A DNA stretch of 64,000 bases from Intestinimonas massiliensis (ex Afouda et al. 2020) (GTDB lineage: Bacteria > Bacillota > Clostridia > Oscillospirales > Oscillospiraceae): NCBI RefSeq assembly GCF_900626285.1, contig NZ_LR131147.1, forward strand, positions 1,892,563 to 1,956,562. Direction: 5' to 3'. The stretch's first letter is position 1. Each line of letters starts with the position of its first letter. Below the pieces are notes generated by a model. The model had not been told where the DNA came from, ran no database searches, and saw nothing but the letters and a program-made list of their open reading frames with translations. This document shows, one piece after another, positions 1 to 9,162 of the stretch. The position numbers were made by a program, and so were the translations under genes.

Positions 1-384
1 TACCGCCACAGCATCCGCGGCCTGTCCGGCGGGGAGTTCCCCCGGGGCTACCAGTGCCAGGGCATCTCCCCGGAGGAAAACGCAAAAAAGGAGCTGTGGG
101 AGGAACTGGCCATCCCGCCGGAGCAGGTGGCGGAGCTGACCTTCCTGGGCCGCACCCGGCCGGACACCGGACTGAGCGGCGCGTTGGTCTCCATTTACCT
201 GGCCCGGGTCACCGCCGCCCCCACCCCCAGCCTGGGCTATGAGGGAATCACGGGGCTGGAGTGGCTCAGCCGGGAGGAGCTGCTCCGCCGCCTGGGGGCG
301 GGGGAGATCACCGACGGCCTCACCCAGTCCGCCGCCCTGCTCTGTCTGCTCCATTCTCAGCCCGATGGACCTGGATCCGCATAA
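1..384 (+). CDS. Nudix-family hydrolase, C-terminal part (5' end outside window)
   Basis: The reading frame is open from base 1 and ends at TAA 382-384, so only the C-terminal 127 residues are seen. Residues around GGEFPRG and EENAKKELWEELAI resemble a Nudix box (consensus GX5EX7REUXEEXGU) of the ADP-ribose pyrophosphatase type, but it is degenerate: the first Glu is replaced and the last Gly is Ala. Nudix enzymes cleave nucleoside diphosphates linked to another moiety, and no substrate can be given here. The next gene starts 78 bases downstream with its own candidate promoter, so this is probably the last gene of its unit. Confidence 0.6.
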   Translation, partial: YRHSIRGLSGGEFPRGYQCQGISPEENAKKELWEELAIPPEQVAELTFLGRTRPDTGLSGALVSIYLARVTAAPTPSLGYEGITGLEWLSREELLRRLGAGEITDGLTQSAALLCLLHSQPDGPGSA

Positions 385-462
385 AAAGCTTGACAATTTA
401 TGCCGGATCAAACATGATATGTAATGTGGGAATGGTAATTAATTGACATAGAGAGGGTCACT

Positions 463-1335
463 ATGGATATTCTGGAGCAGATCAGAGCCAACTACGGCTC
501 CTTCAGCCGCCCCCGCCAGCGCATCTCCGATTATATTTTACAGCATCCGGAGCAGTGCTGCTTTCTTTCCCTGCGCAGTTTTGCCCAGCAGGTGGACACC
601 ACGGAGGTCACCGTGCTGAATTTTTGCCGCAGCCTGGGTCTGGGCAGCTATACGGACCTGAAGAAGGCCCTGCAGGACTATCTGATTGTACGGGTCAACA
701 CCGAAGAGCGCCTGAAGCTGGCGGTGGCGGGCAGCGGCAGCGCCCGGGACCTGTGCCAGCGGGTCAGCCGGGATGAGCGGGACGCCCTGCAGAACACACT
801 GGACGGTAACTCGGTGGAGCTGCTGCTGGCCTTTGTGCAGGCGCTGCGCCGTGCCAAGCGGATCTTTATCGCCGCCCACGACTTCAGCCGCTTTGCCGCC
901 AGCTACCTGGAACACCGGCTGCTCACCCTGGAGCTGGACTGCCGCATGCTGGACCTCCAGGCCAGACAGGATATGTTCCGCCGCCTCTCCTCCCTGCCCC
1001 CCGAGGACGGCCTGCTCATCCCCATCACCATTCCTCCGTACAGCACCGACACCATCGCCGTCACCCGCTACTGCGCCTCCATCGGCATGCCCATCGCCGC
1101 CCTCACCGACCGTCCCGCCTCCCCGGTGGTGGCCCACGCCCAGACCACCCTGCTCTGCCACGTGGAGCTGATGGGCATGACCAACTCCTGCACCTCCATG
1201 ATCGGCCTGGTGGATACCCTGGCCATGCTCTATACCTTTACCAGCGACGCCCCTTCCCAGGCGGAGAAATCCCATCGCACCACATTGCGTCAGAAGTTTG
1301 ACAATTGCTTCGACCAGCGAAACACTTCAATATGA
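463..1335 (+). CDS. RpiR/MurR-family transcriptional regulator
   Basis: 290 residues. The N-terminal 80 residues form the RpiR-type helix-turn-helix (RQRISDYILQHPEQCCFLSLRSFA, then TEVTVLNFCRSLGLGSYTDLKKAL). The rest is a SIS-like sugar-phosphate-binding domain. Length matches the family. The start ATG follows GAGAGGG. A weak promoter (TTGACA at 390, CATGAT at 413) lies in the gap before it. The gene sits directly upstream of, and is terminated separately from, the peptide transporter operon, which makes it the likely local regulator. RpiR proteins usually sense phosphosugars, so regulation of a peptide operon is inference from position and from the palindrome at 1463-1480. Confidence 0.85.
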   Translation: MDILEQIRANYGSFSRPRQRISDYILQHPEQCCFLSLRSFAQQVDTTEVTVLNFCRSLGLGSYTDLKKALQDYLIVRVNTEERLKLAVAGSGSARDLCQRVSRDERDALQNTLDGNSVELLLAFVQALRRAKRIFIAAHDFSRFAASYLEHRLLTLELDCRMLDLQARQDMFRRLSSLPPEDGLLIPITIPPYSTDTIAVTRYCASIGMPIAALTDRPASPVVAHAQTTLLCHVELMGMTNSCTSMIGLVDTLAMLYTFTSDAPSQAEKSHRTTLRQKFDNCFDQRNTSI

Positions 1336-1350
1336 ATTTAATCTTGCAAA

Positions 1351-1387
1351 AAGTCCCGCTCTTTTCAAAAAGAGCGGGACTTTTTTC
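1351..1387 (+). terminator. Rho-independent terminator of the RpiR gene
   Basis: A 14-bp perfect stem (1351-1364 with 1369-1382, core AGTCCCGCTCTTT) with a four-base loop ends in a run of T. It separates the regulator from the transporter promoter at 1421. Confidence 0.9.
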
Positions 1388-1420
1388 TTAATTTGCCTGG
1401 TACTCTGTCGTGAAAAAGTG

Positions 1421-1449
1421 TTGCAATTGACAAAAGCATTTGCTATAAT
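1421..1449 (+). promoter_or_regulatory. Sigma-A type promoter of the peptide transporter operon
   Basis: TTGCAA at 1421-1426 and TATAAT at 1444-1449 are separated by 17 bases. Transcription would start near 1456, just upstream of the palindrome at 1463. Confidence 0.75.
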
Positions 1450-1462
1450 TTATCTCATCAAA

Positions 1463-1480
1463 CTACAGTAAATACTGTAG
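1463..1480 (+). promoter_or_regulatory. Candidate operator palindrome
   Basis: CTACAGTA-AA-TACTGTAG is a perfect 8-bp inverted repeat about 7-24 bases downstream of the predicted transcription start and 5 bases before the Shine-Dalgarno sequence. The position suits a repressor roadblock. The neighbouring RpiR protein is the obvious candidate binder, but that is inference. Confidence 0.55.
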
Positions 1481-1498
1481 ATACAAGGAGGAGTATGC

Positions 1499-3094
1499 AT
1501 GAACCGTACTGCACGGAAGCTGACTGCGCTGTCTCTTGCCGCCGTGATGGGTCTGAGCCTGGCGGCCTGCGGCAGCAGTGACAAGGGTTCCAGCAACACC
1601 GGCAACCCCGATTCCACCGGCTCTGCCAACGCCGAACAGACTTCCTACGCCGACCAGATCGTAGTGGGCATCACCGCCGAGCCCAAGTACATTGAGCCCA
1701 ACGCCCCCGGCATGGGCCCCGCTGAGGTCCAGGTGTCCCAGCAGATCTTTGAGGGTCTGGTCCGCACCGGCGACGACGGCACCATCCAGCCCCAGCTGGC
1801 CACCGACTGGACCATCAGCGATGACGGCCTGACCTACACCTTTAATCTGGTGCAGGGTGTGAAGTTCTCCAACGGCGAGGATGTGGAGCCCAGCGACTGG
1901 GTGTGGTCCCTGTACCGCGCCCGCGACTATGAGACTTCCAACTACCGCTACATTGCCGAGTCCATCGACACCGTGGAGGCCACCGACGAGCAGGTGGTCA
2001 TCACCCTCACTCAGCCCAACGCCGCTTTCCTGGCCGAGCTGGGCTGCTTCAACATGGTGCTGGGCGACCAGTCCTATGCTGAGAGCATGAGCGACGAGGA
2101 GTACCTGAAGAACCCCGTGGGCACCGGTCCCTACATGCTGAAGGACTGGACCCAGGGCTCCAGCCTGACTCTGGAGGCCAACCCCTACTACCGCACCGAG
2201 GGCATGCCCAAGACCAAGGAGATCAAGTACGTGCTGGTGTCCGATGACAACACCCGTCTGATGCAGCTCCAGTCCGGCCAGATCGACGTGGCCCCCACCT
2301 TCCCCTTCTCCCTGGCTCAGGGCGTGGAGAGCGATGACAGCCTGGCGCTGGACATCTTCCCCTCCACTCAGATCTATTACCTGACCCTCAACACCACTCA
2401 GGCTCCCTTTGACGACGTGAAGGTCCGTCAGGCCCTGTATTACGCGCTGAACCGCTCCGAGCTGGCCAGCACCATCGCCGGCGAGTACGGCGCCCCCGTG
2501 GCCGCCATCGTCTCCGAGACCCAGGGCGAGTGGTGCAACACCGACCTGCAGGTCACCGACTATGATCCCGACACCGCCAAGCAGATGCTGGCCGACGCCG
2601 GCTACACCGAGCCCGTGGAGTTTACCCTGTCCATCCGCACCGGCTCCACCTTCTATGAGCAGATCGCCACGCTGATCAAGTCCGAAGTGGACCAGGCCGG
2701 CTTCAACTGCAACATCGAGCTGCTGGAGTCCGCCACCCTCAGCGACAAGTACAGCTCCCTGAGCCACCAGGCCACCATCCTCCAGTGGGTGGACGACTAT
2801 CAGGACCCCTCCGGCGTGGTGGGCTGGACCGTGGACTACAACCAGGCTCAGTGCTTCTACACCGGCCTCAACGACGAGGAGCTGGACGCCCTCTACATGC
2901 AGGCCCAGACCGAGATGGACCACAACAAGCGCGTGGAGATGTATCAGGAGATCCAGCAGCGGGTCTATGACAACGCCAACGTGATCCCCCTGTACCGCAA
3001 CGACTTTGCTTTTGCCCGTTCCGCCAAGGTGGAGGGTCTGCAGGTCAACCCCTTCTACGTGTACCAGGCCATGTACTGGACCAAGGCCAACTAA
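1499..3094 (+). CDS. Peptide ABC transporter substrate-binding lipoprotein (family 5 SBP)
   Basis: 531 residues. The N-terminus is a lipoprotein signal (basic MNRTARK, hydrophobic core, lipobox LAAC with Cys at about residue 24), followed by a Ser/Gly/Asn-rich linker. The mature part is a SBP_bac_5 (OppA/DppA) fold with landmarks such as LATDWTISDDGLTYTFNLVQ and LQSGQIDVAP. It would bind di- or oligopeptides outside the membrane and deliver them to DppBC. SD AAGGAGGAG lies 5 bases before the ATG. A hairpin after the stop probably makes this the most abundant product of the operon. Confidence 0.93.
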   Translation: MNRTARKLTALSLAAVMGLSLAACGSSDKGSSNTGNPDSTGSANAEQTSYADQIVVGITAEPKYIEPNAPGMGPAEVQVSQQIFEGLVRTGDDGTIQPQLATDWTISDDGLTYTFNLVQGVKFSNGEDVEPSDWVWSLYRARDYETSNYRYIAESIDTVEATDEQVVITLTQPNAAFLAELGCFNMVLGDQSYAESMSDEEYLKNPVGTGPYMLKDWTQGSSLTLEANPYYRTEGMPKTKEIKYVLVSDDNTRLMQLQSGQIDVAPTFPFSLAQGVESDDSLALDIFPSTQIYYLTLNTTQAPFDDVKVRQALYYALNRSELASTIAGEYGAPVAAIVSETQGEWCNTDLQVTDYDPDTAKQMLADAGYTEPVEFTLSIRTGSTFYEQIATLIKSEVDQAGFNCNIELLESATLSDKYSSLSHQATILQWVDDYQDPSGVVGWTVDYNQAQCFYTGLNDEELDALYMQAQTEMDHNKRVEMYQEIQQRVYDNANVIPLYRNDFAFARSAKVEGLQVNPFYVYQAMYWTKAN

Positions 3095-3136
3095 CCAGCC
3101 GTCTCGCCATCCTCCCGGACTGTGAGGCAGCAGAAC

Positions 3137-3176
3137 ACGGGGGGTGGAGCGTGTGCTCCATCCCCCCGTTCTTTTT
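3137..3176 (+). terminator. Intercistronic terminator/attenuator after the binding protein
   Basis: A GC-rich hairpin (ACGGGGGGTGGAGC, loop GTGT, then the complementary arm with one bulged base) is followed by CTTTTT. It lies between the binding protein and permease genes, so partial read-through would give excess binding protein over permease. Confidence 0.8.
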
Positions 3177-3187
3177 GCGGGACGTTC

Positions 3188-3221
3188 TGGCCATATGGGG
3201 CGTGCCGGTCCCATATGGCCA
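3188..3221. repeat. 12-bp perfect inverted repeat in the operon
   Basis: TGGCCATATGGG (3188-3199) and CCCATATGGCCA (3210-3221) flank a 10-base loop, and the flanks can extend the pairing imperfectly. It is the second strong hairpin in the same gap. It could protect or process the mRNA, or be a DNA operator. No T-tract follows, so it is not a terminator. Confidence 0.6.
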
Positions 3222-3289
3222 AGGCGTTCCGTATCTATTACGAACCCAAAGCCACGGCCCTATGAACTGACAGAGGCAGGTGTATCCTT

Positions 3290-4228
3290 TTGAATCGACT
3301 GAACTACATTCTAAAACGGATCTTACAAATGATCCCCGTCCTGTTCGTGGTCACCATTCTGGTGTTCGCGCTCATCCGTTTCATCCCCGGTGAGCCCGCC
3401 CGGCTGATTCTGGGCGAAAAGGCCACCGAGCAGGCGGTGGCGGCCCTGACGGAAAAGCTGGGTCTGAACGAGCCTCTGCTCACCCAGTACTTCCTCTTTT
3501 TAAAGCAGATCTTCACGCTGGATTTCGGCAACTCCTTTACCTATCAGATGCCGGTGGCGGATCTGCTGGCCTCCCGCTTCCCGGTGACCCTGGCCCTCAC
3601 CCTGATGAGCACCGTTATCTCCCTCGTCATCAGCCTGCCCCTGGGCTACTTTGCCGGCGTGCATAAGGACAAGCTGGGGGACCAGGTGGTGCGCACCACC
3701 TCCCTGGTGGCCATCTCCATGCCCTCCTTCTGGGTCGGCCTGCTGCTGATGATCGTCTTTGCCCTGAAGCTGAAGTGGCTGCCCGCCGGCGGCTGGGCAG
3801 ACACGCTTCCGGGTCAGTTCCGCTGTCTGATCCTGCCCGCCATCACCCAGTCCCTGATGACCACCGCCCTGCTGCTGCGCAACACCCGCAACTCGGTGGT
3901 GGATATCACCCGCATGGACTATGTGGACTTTGCCCGCAGCAAGGGCATCTCCAGCGGCGAGGTGCGCTCCCGCCACGTGATGCGCAACGCCATGATCTCC
4001 ACCGTCACTCTGCTGAGCATGCGCATGGCGGCCATGCTGGGCGGCTCGGTCATCATTGAGACGGTGTTCTCCATCCCCGGCATCGGCAAGCTGGCCAGCG
4101 ACGCCATCTTCGGCCGGGACTATGCGGTGGTGCAGTTCGTGGTGCTGCTCTTCGCGGTACTGGTGCTGGTCATCAACCTGATCACCGATATCCTCTATTC
4201 CTTCCTGGACCCCCGGGTCAATCTGTAA
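3290..4228 (+). CDS. dppB: Dipeptide/oligopeptide ABC permease, DppB type
   Basis: 312 residues. The protein opens with an N-terminal membrane helix in the typical form (YILKRILQMIPVLFVVTILVFALI) and has about six transmembrane segments. The binding-protein-dependent transport motif lies around DYVDFARSKGISSGEV. It forms the channel with DppC. The chosen start is TTG at 3290 because it gives the family's usual N-terminus. The nearest upstream ATG (3262) runs into a stop. The next gene starts 15 bases after the stop. Confidence 0.93.
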   Translation: MNRLNYILKRILQMIPVLFVVTILVFALIRFIPGEPARLILGEKATEQAVAALTEKLGLNEPLLTQYFLFLKQIFTLDFGNSFTYQMPVADLLASRFPVTLALTLMSTVISLVISLPLGYFAGVHKDKLGDQVVRTTSLVAISMPSFWVGLLLMIVFALKLKWLPAGGWADTLPGQFRCLILPAITQSLMTTALLLRNTRNSVVDITRMDYVDFARSKGISSGEVRSRHVMRNAMISTVTLLSMRMAAMLGGSVIIETVFSIPGIGKLASDAIFGRDYAVVQFVVLLFAVLVLVINLITDILYSFLDPRVNL

Positions 4229-4243
4229 GAGAGGGGTGTACAC

Positions 4244-5104
4244 ATGAAACGATATCACGGCGTCAGTCCGCTGGAGCGCAAGCGCTCCATGCCCGCCTGG
4301 CTGACCAAGCCCTCTCTCATCGTCGGTGCGATCATTGTGCTGATCGTGGTCATCCTGTCCCTGTTCCCCCAGTTTATCGCCCCCTATGATCCCATCGCCA
4401 CCGATACCCTGGTGTCCAACCAGCCCCCCAGCGCCGCCCACCTGTTCGGCACGGACTTCTACGGCCGGGACATCTTCTCCCGGGTCATCTGGGGCACCCG
4501 CATCGACCTGCTCATCGGTGTGCTGGGCGTCATCATTCCCTTCATCATCGGCGGCCTCATCGGCCTGCTGGCAGGCTACTACGGCGGCGTGCTGGACAGC
4601 CTGCTGATGCGGATCACCGACATCATGATGGCCTTCCCCTTCACCATCCTGGTCATCACCATCATGGCCATTCTGGGCCAGGGCCTCATCAACCTGTTTA
4701 TCGCCCTGTGGCTGGTGGGCTGGATGAGCTATGCCAAGCTGGTGCGCAGCGAGGTGTTGGTGCTGAAGGACTCCGAGTTCATTCAGGCCGCCCGGGTGGC
4801 CGGCTTCTCCGACGCCCGGATCCTGTTCCGCCACCTGCTGCCCAACGTCATCAGCTCGGCGGTGGTGTTCGCCGCCTCCGACGTGGTGATGTGCATGCTC
4901 ACCGGCGCGTCCATGAGCTTCCTGGGTCTGGGCGTCCAGCCCCCCACCCCGGAATGGGGCGCCATCCTCAACGAGGGGCGCACCTTCATCACCTTTGCCT
5001 GGTGGGAGACCTTCTTCCCCGGCCTGTTCCTGGCTGTCAGCGGCGTGGGCTTCTCCCTGCTGGGCGACGGTCTGACCGACTTCCTGCGTACGAAAGGACG
5101 GTGA
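4244..5104 (+). CDS. dppC: Dipeptide/oligopeptide ABC permease, DppC type
   Basis: 286 residues. An N-terminal cytoplasmic stretch and a first helix (SLIVGAIIVLIVVILSLF) are followed by the periplasmic-side HLFGTDFYGRDIFSRVIWGTR motif typical of DppC/OppC. The inner-membrane permease domain carries the EAA-like loop (SEFIQAARVAGFSDARILFRHLLPN) that contacts the ATPases. It partners with DppB and lies in a tight operon, with the ATPase gene 7 bases downstream. Confidence 0.93.
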   Translation: MKRYHGVSPLERKRSMPAWLTKPSLIVGAIIVLIVVILSLFPQFIAPYDPIATDTLVSNQPPSAAHLFGTDFYGRDIFSRVIWGTRIDLLIGVLGVIIPFIIGGLIGLLAGYYGGVLDSLLMRITDIMMAFPFTILVITIMAILGQGLINLFIALWLVGWMSYAKLVRSEVLVLKDSEFIQAARVAGFSDARILFRHLLPNVISSAVVFAASDVVMCMLTGASMSFLGLGVQPPTPEWGAILNEGRTFITFAWWETFFPGLFLAVSGVGFSLLGDGLTDFLRTKGR

Positions 5105-5111
5105 TCCCGGC

Positions 5112-6135
5112 ATGGAAAAACTGCTTGAAGTAAAAGACCTGCACGTGGCCTTCCCCAGCAAACAGGAGACCGTCCGCGCCGTGGACGGCGTATCCTTCGA
5201 GGTGTTCGAGGGCGAGACCTTCGGCCTGGTGGGCGAGTCCGGCTGCGGCAAGAGCCAGACCCTCCGCTCCATCCTGGGGCTGCTGAAGCAGCCCGGCCGG
5301 GTCACCGGCGGCGAGATCCTCTACAAGGGCACCGACATCACCAAGATGAACCAGCGGGCCCTCCAGAAGATCCGTGGCAAGGAGATCTCCCTCATCTTTC
5401 AGGAGCCCATGACCTCCCTCAACCCGGTGCTGCGCATCCGCACCCAGATATACGAGGCCTTTGAGCGGGAGAAGCTCACCAAGGAAGAGAAGCAGAAGCG
5501 GGCCATTGAGCTGCTCAAGCTGGTGGGCATTCCCTCCCCCGAGACCCGGCTGGACGAGTATCCCCACCAGTTCTCCGGCGGCATGCGCCAGCGGGCCATG
5601 ATCGCCATCGCTCTGGGCGCCAAGCCCAAGCTGCTGCTGGCCGACGAGCCCACCACCGCTCTGGACGTGACCATTCAGGATCAGATCATGAAGCTGCTCA
5701 ACCAGCTCAAGCAGGAGCTGGGCATGAGCATCATCCTGGTCACCCACGACCTGGGCGTCATCGCCCAGATGTGCGACCGGGTGGCGGTGATGTACGCCGG
5801 CCAGATCGTGGAGATGACCGACACCGTCACTCTGTTCAGCAAGCCCCGCCACCCCTATACCTACGGTCTGATGGGCTCCCTGCCCAATGAGGACACCGCC
5901 GGCACCACCCTGGAGGCCATCCAGGGCTCTCCCCCCAACCTGGCCCACCTGCCGGAGGGCTGTCCCTTCGCGCCCCGGTGCAAATTCGCCTGCGAGGTCT
6001 GCCACAAGGAGCGCCCGGAGATCACCGAGGTGGAGCCGGGCCACTTTGCCCGCTGCCACCGGCCGGAGATCACCCAGACCTTCCAGGGTCTGATCCAGGT
6101 GCCGGACCAGAACGGCGGAAAGGAGGAGGCAAACC

Positions 6136-6143
<8 letters not shown>
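5112..6143 (+). CDS. dppD: Peptide ABC transporter ATPase, DppD type
   Basis: 343 residues. Walker A GESGCGKSQT at about residues 38-47, signature FSGGMRQR, Walker B LLLADEPTTALD, and H-loop VTHD are all present. The C-terminal oligopeptide/dipeptide extension carries a Cys cluster (CPFAPRCKFACEVC) that in DppD/OppD relatives binds a 4Fe-4S cluster. It hydrolyses ATP on the cytoplasmic face as a heterodimer with DppF, whose gene overlaps this one by 8 bases. Confidence 0.95.
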
Positions 6144-7125
<982 letters not shown>

Positions 7126-7171
7126 AGCCCGCCAAAAGGCCCGCTTCTTGATCTACAAGGAGGTAGTATTT

Positions 7172-7954
7172 ATGCGTTTATCCAACCTGACCTGGCCCCA
7201 TGCGGAGGAGTACTTCCGCGATCACGACACCGTTCTCATCGGCATCGGCTCCATCGAGTGCCACGGCCGCCACATGCCCCTGGGCACCGACACCCTGATC
7301 CCCGACTTCCTCATCGACAAGATCGAGGCCAAGACCGACGCCCTCATCTGCCCCACCATCCCCTACGGCGCCACCGAGAGCCTGTGCGACTATCCCGGCA
7401 CCATCAACCTGGGCACCGAGCTGCTCTACCAGGTGCTCAGCCGGGTGTGCGACAGCCTGTTCCAGCACGGCGCCCGCCGGTTCGTCATCCTCAACGGCCA
7501 CGGCGGCAACGTGAAGGCCATTGACCGGGTGGGCTATGACATCCAGCGCAAGGGCGGCATCCTGGCCGAGCTGAACTGGTGGCTCATGGCCTGGGACATG
7601 GACCCGGCCTGGAAGGGCGGCCACGGCGGCGGCGAGGAGACCGCCGCTATCCTGGGTATCGACCCCTCTCTGGTGGACCAGAGCGAGGTGCCCGGCCCCA
7701 TGAAGCTCCACGACGTGTCCGACACCCTGAAGGCCACCGGCTTCACCTCCATCGAGTACAAGGGCGTCACCGTCAACATCCCCCGTCTGACCCCCACCGT
7801 CACCCACAACGGCTGGATCGGCCCCGACCATCCGGAGACCGCCACCGAGGAGTGGGGCAAGAAGATGCTCCAGACCACCGCCGATTACATCGCCGACTTC
7901 ATCGAGGAGTTCAAGAAGGTGGACATCGCCAAGGCCTGCGGCACTGAGTTTTAA
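7172..7954 (+). CDS. Creatininase-family amidohydrolase
   Basis: 260 residues. Family landmarks are GSIECHGRHMPLGTD (metal ligands Glu, His, Asp), NGHGGN, and a later GHGGGEET with further His/Glu ligands. The family binds two metal ions and opens cyclic amides or cleaves C-N bonds of small molecules. The start at 7172 is taken because AAGGAGG lies 8 bases upstream. It sits between the peptide transporter and an M42 peptidase, so it may act on an imported peptide or cyclic amide. The actual substrate cannot be read from sequence. Confidence 0.88.
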   Translation: MRLSNLTWPHAEEYFRDHDTVLIGIGSIECHGRHMPLGTDTLIPDFLIDKIEAKTDALICPTIPYGATESLCDYPGTINLGTELLYQVLSRVCDSLFQHGARRFVILNGHGGNVKAIDRVGYDIQRKGGILAELNWWLMAWDMDPAWKGGHGGGEETAAILGIDPSLVDQSEVPGPMKLHDVSDTLKATGFTSIEYKGVTVNIPRLTPTVTHNGWIGPDHPETATEEWGKKMLQTTADYIADFIEEFKKVDIAKACGTEF

Positions 7955-7979
7955 CTTGTCAGAAATGGTGGTAGGAAGA

Positions 7980-9056
7980 ATGGATAAAAAACGATCTGTA
8001 GAGCTGTGCGCCGCCCTGTCCAACGCCAAGGGCGCGCCCGGTTTTGAGGACCAGGTGCTCACCGTGGTCCGCCAGTACGGCCAGGACCTGGGTACCTTCC
8101 GGGAGGACAAGATGCGCAACCTGTACCTCTCCCGCAGCGGGAACAAGGGCGGCCGTCCCATGGTCCAGCTGGACGCCCACACCGACGAGGTGGGCTTCAT
8201 GGTGCAGGCCATCAAGCCCAACGGCACCCTGCGCTTCACCACCCTGGGCGGGTGGGTGAACTCCAACATCCCCGCCCACCGGGTGTGGGTACAGACCGCC
8301 GAGGGGGAGTACATCCCCGGCGTCATCGCCAGCAAGCCCCCCCACTTCATGAGCGAGGCCGAGCGGAAGGCCCAGCCCAATGTGGAGGATATGAGCATCG
8401 ACATCGGCGCCTCCTCCCGGGAGGAGGTCATCCGGGACTTCCATGTGCGCATGGGCGCTCCGGTGGTGCCCGACGTGACTTTCGAGTACCAGGAGAAGCA
8501 CGACCTGATGATCGGCAAGGGCTTTGACTGCCGGCTGGGCTGCGCCTCCATCCTCCGCACCCTGGACAATCTGAAGGGCAAGGAGCTGAACGTGGACGTC
8601 ACCGGCGCCTTCGCCGTTCAGGAGGAGATGGGCACCCGGGGCGCCACCGTCACCGCCAACACCGTCAAGCCCGACCTGGCCATCGTCTTTGAGGGCTGTC
8701 CCGCCGACGACACGGTGGTGGAGCCCTACATGATCCAGACCGCCATCCACAAGGGCCCCATGCTGCGCCACATCGACGCCCGCATGATCACCCATCCCCG
8801 GTTCCAGCGCTATGCCCTGGACCTGGCGGAGGAGCTGGGCATCCCGGTGCAGGAGAGCGTGCGTACCGGCGGCTCCACCAACGGCGCCCCCATCCACCTG
8901 TCCAACCAGGGCGTGCCCGTCATCGTCATCGGCATCCCGGTGCGCTACATCCACACCCACTACGGCCTGGCCGCCCACAGCGACGTGGAGAACGCCGCCA
9001 AGCTGGCCGCCGCCATTCTGGAGCGGATGGATCAGGCCACCCTGGACCGTTTCTAA
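7980..9056 (+). CDS. M42-family metallo-aminopeptidase
   Basis: About 358 residues from ATG 7980, with an in-frame TTG at 7956 as alternative. The M42 di-metal site is seen in LDAHTDEVGF, in the QEEMGTRGA Glu pair, and in the C-terminal RYIHTHYGLA. GGSTNGAPIHLSNQGVP is also typical. These enzymes form large cytosolic tetrahedral complexes that trim peptides from the N-terminus. As last gene of the unit it would digest peptides imported by DppBCDF. The start is uncertain because the SD-like AGGAAG lies very close to ATG 7980. Confidence 0.9.
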   Translation: MDKKRSVELCAALSNAKGAPGFEDQVLTVVRQYGQDLGTFREDKMRNLYLSRSGNKGGRPMVQLDAHTDEVGFMVQAIKPNGTLRFTTLGGWVNSNIPAHRVWVQTAEGEYIPGVIASKPPHFMSEAERKAQPNVEDMSIDIGASSREEVIRDFHVRMGAPVVPDVTFEYQEKHDLMIGKGFDCRLGCASILRTLDNLKGKELNVDVTGAFAVQEEMGTRGATVTANTVKPDLAIVFEGCPADDTVVEPYMIQTAIHKGPMLRHIDARMITHPRFQRYALDLAEELGIPVQESVRTGGSTNGAPIHLSNQGVPVIVIGIPVRYIHTHYGLAAHSDVENAAKLAAAILERMDQATLDRF

Positions 9057-9071
9057 GCGTTTTTCTATCCA

Positions 9072-9106
9072 AAAAAGGACGCGCTGCGTTGCAGCGCGTC
9101 CTTTTT
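9072..9106. terminator. Bidirectional terminator between convergent operons
   Basis: A 16-bp stem (AAAAAGGACGCGCTGC and its complement) around a three-base loop has A on one side and T on the other. It serves the peptide operon on the plus strand and the sugar operon on the minus strand. Confidence 0.9.
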
Positions 9107-9162
9107 GCAAGCATTATATTGTCAGATAGCGGTCTCATCAGTGTTCAGATACCGGACGTCTG

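Noticed and set aside
1427..1432. TTGACA as the -35 box for the peptide operon
   Set aside because: It is only 11 bases from TATAAT; TTGCAA at 1421 gives the proper 17-base spacing.
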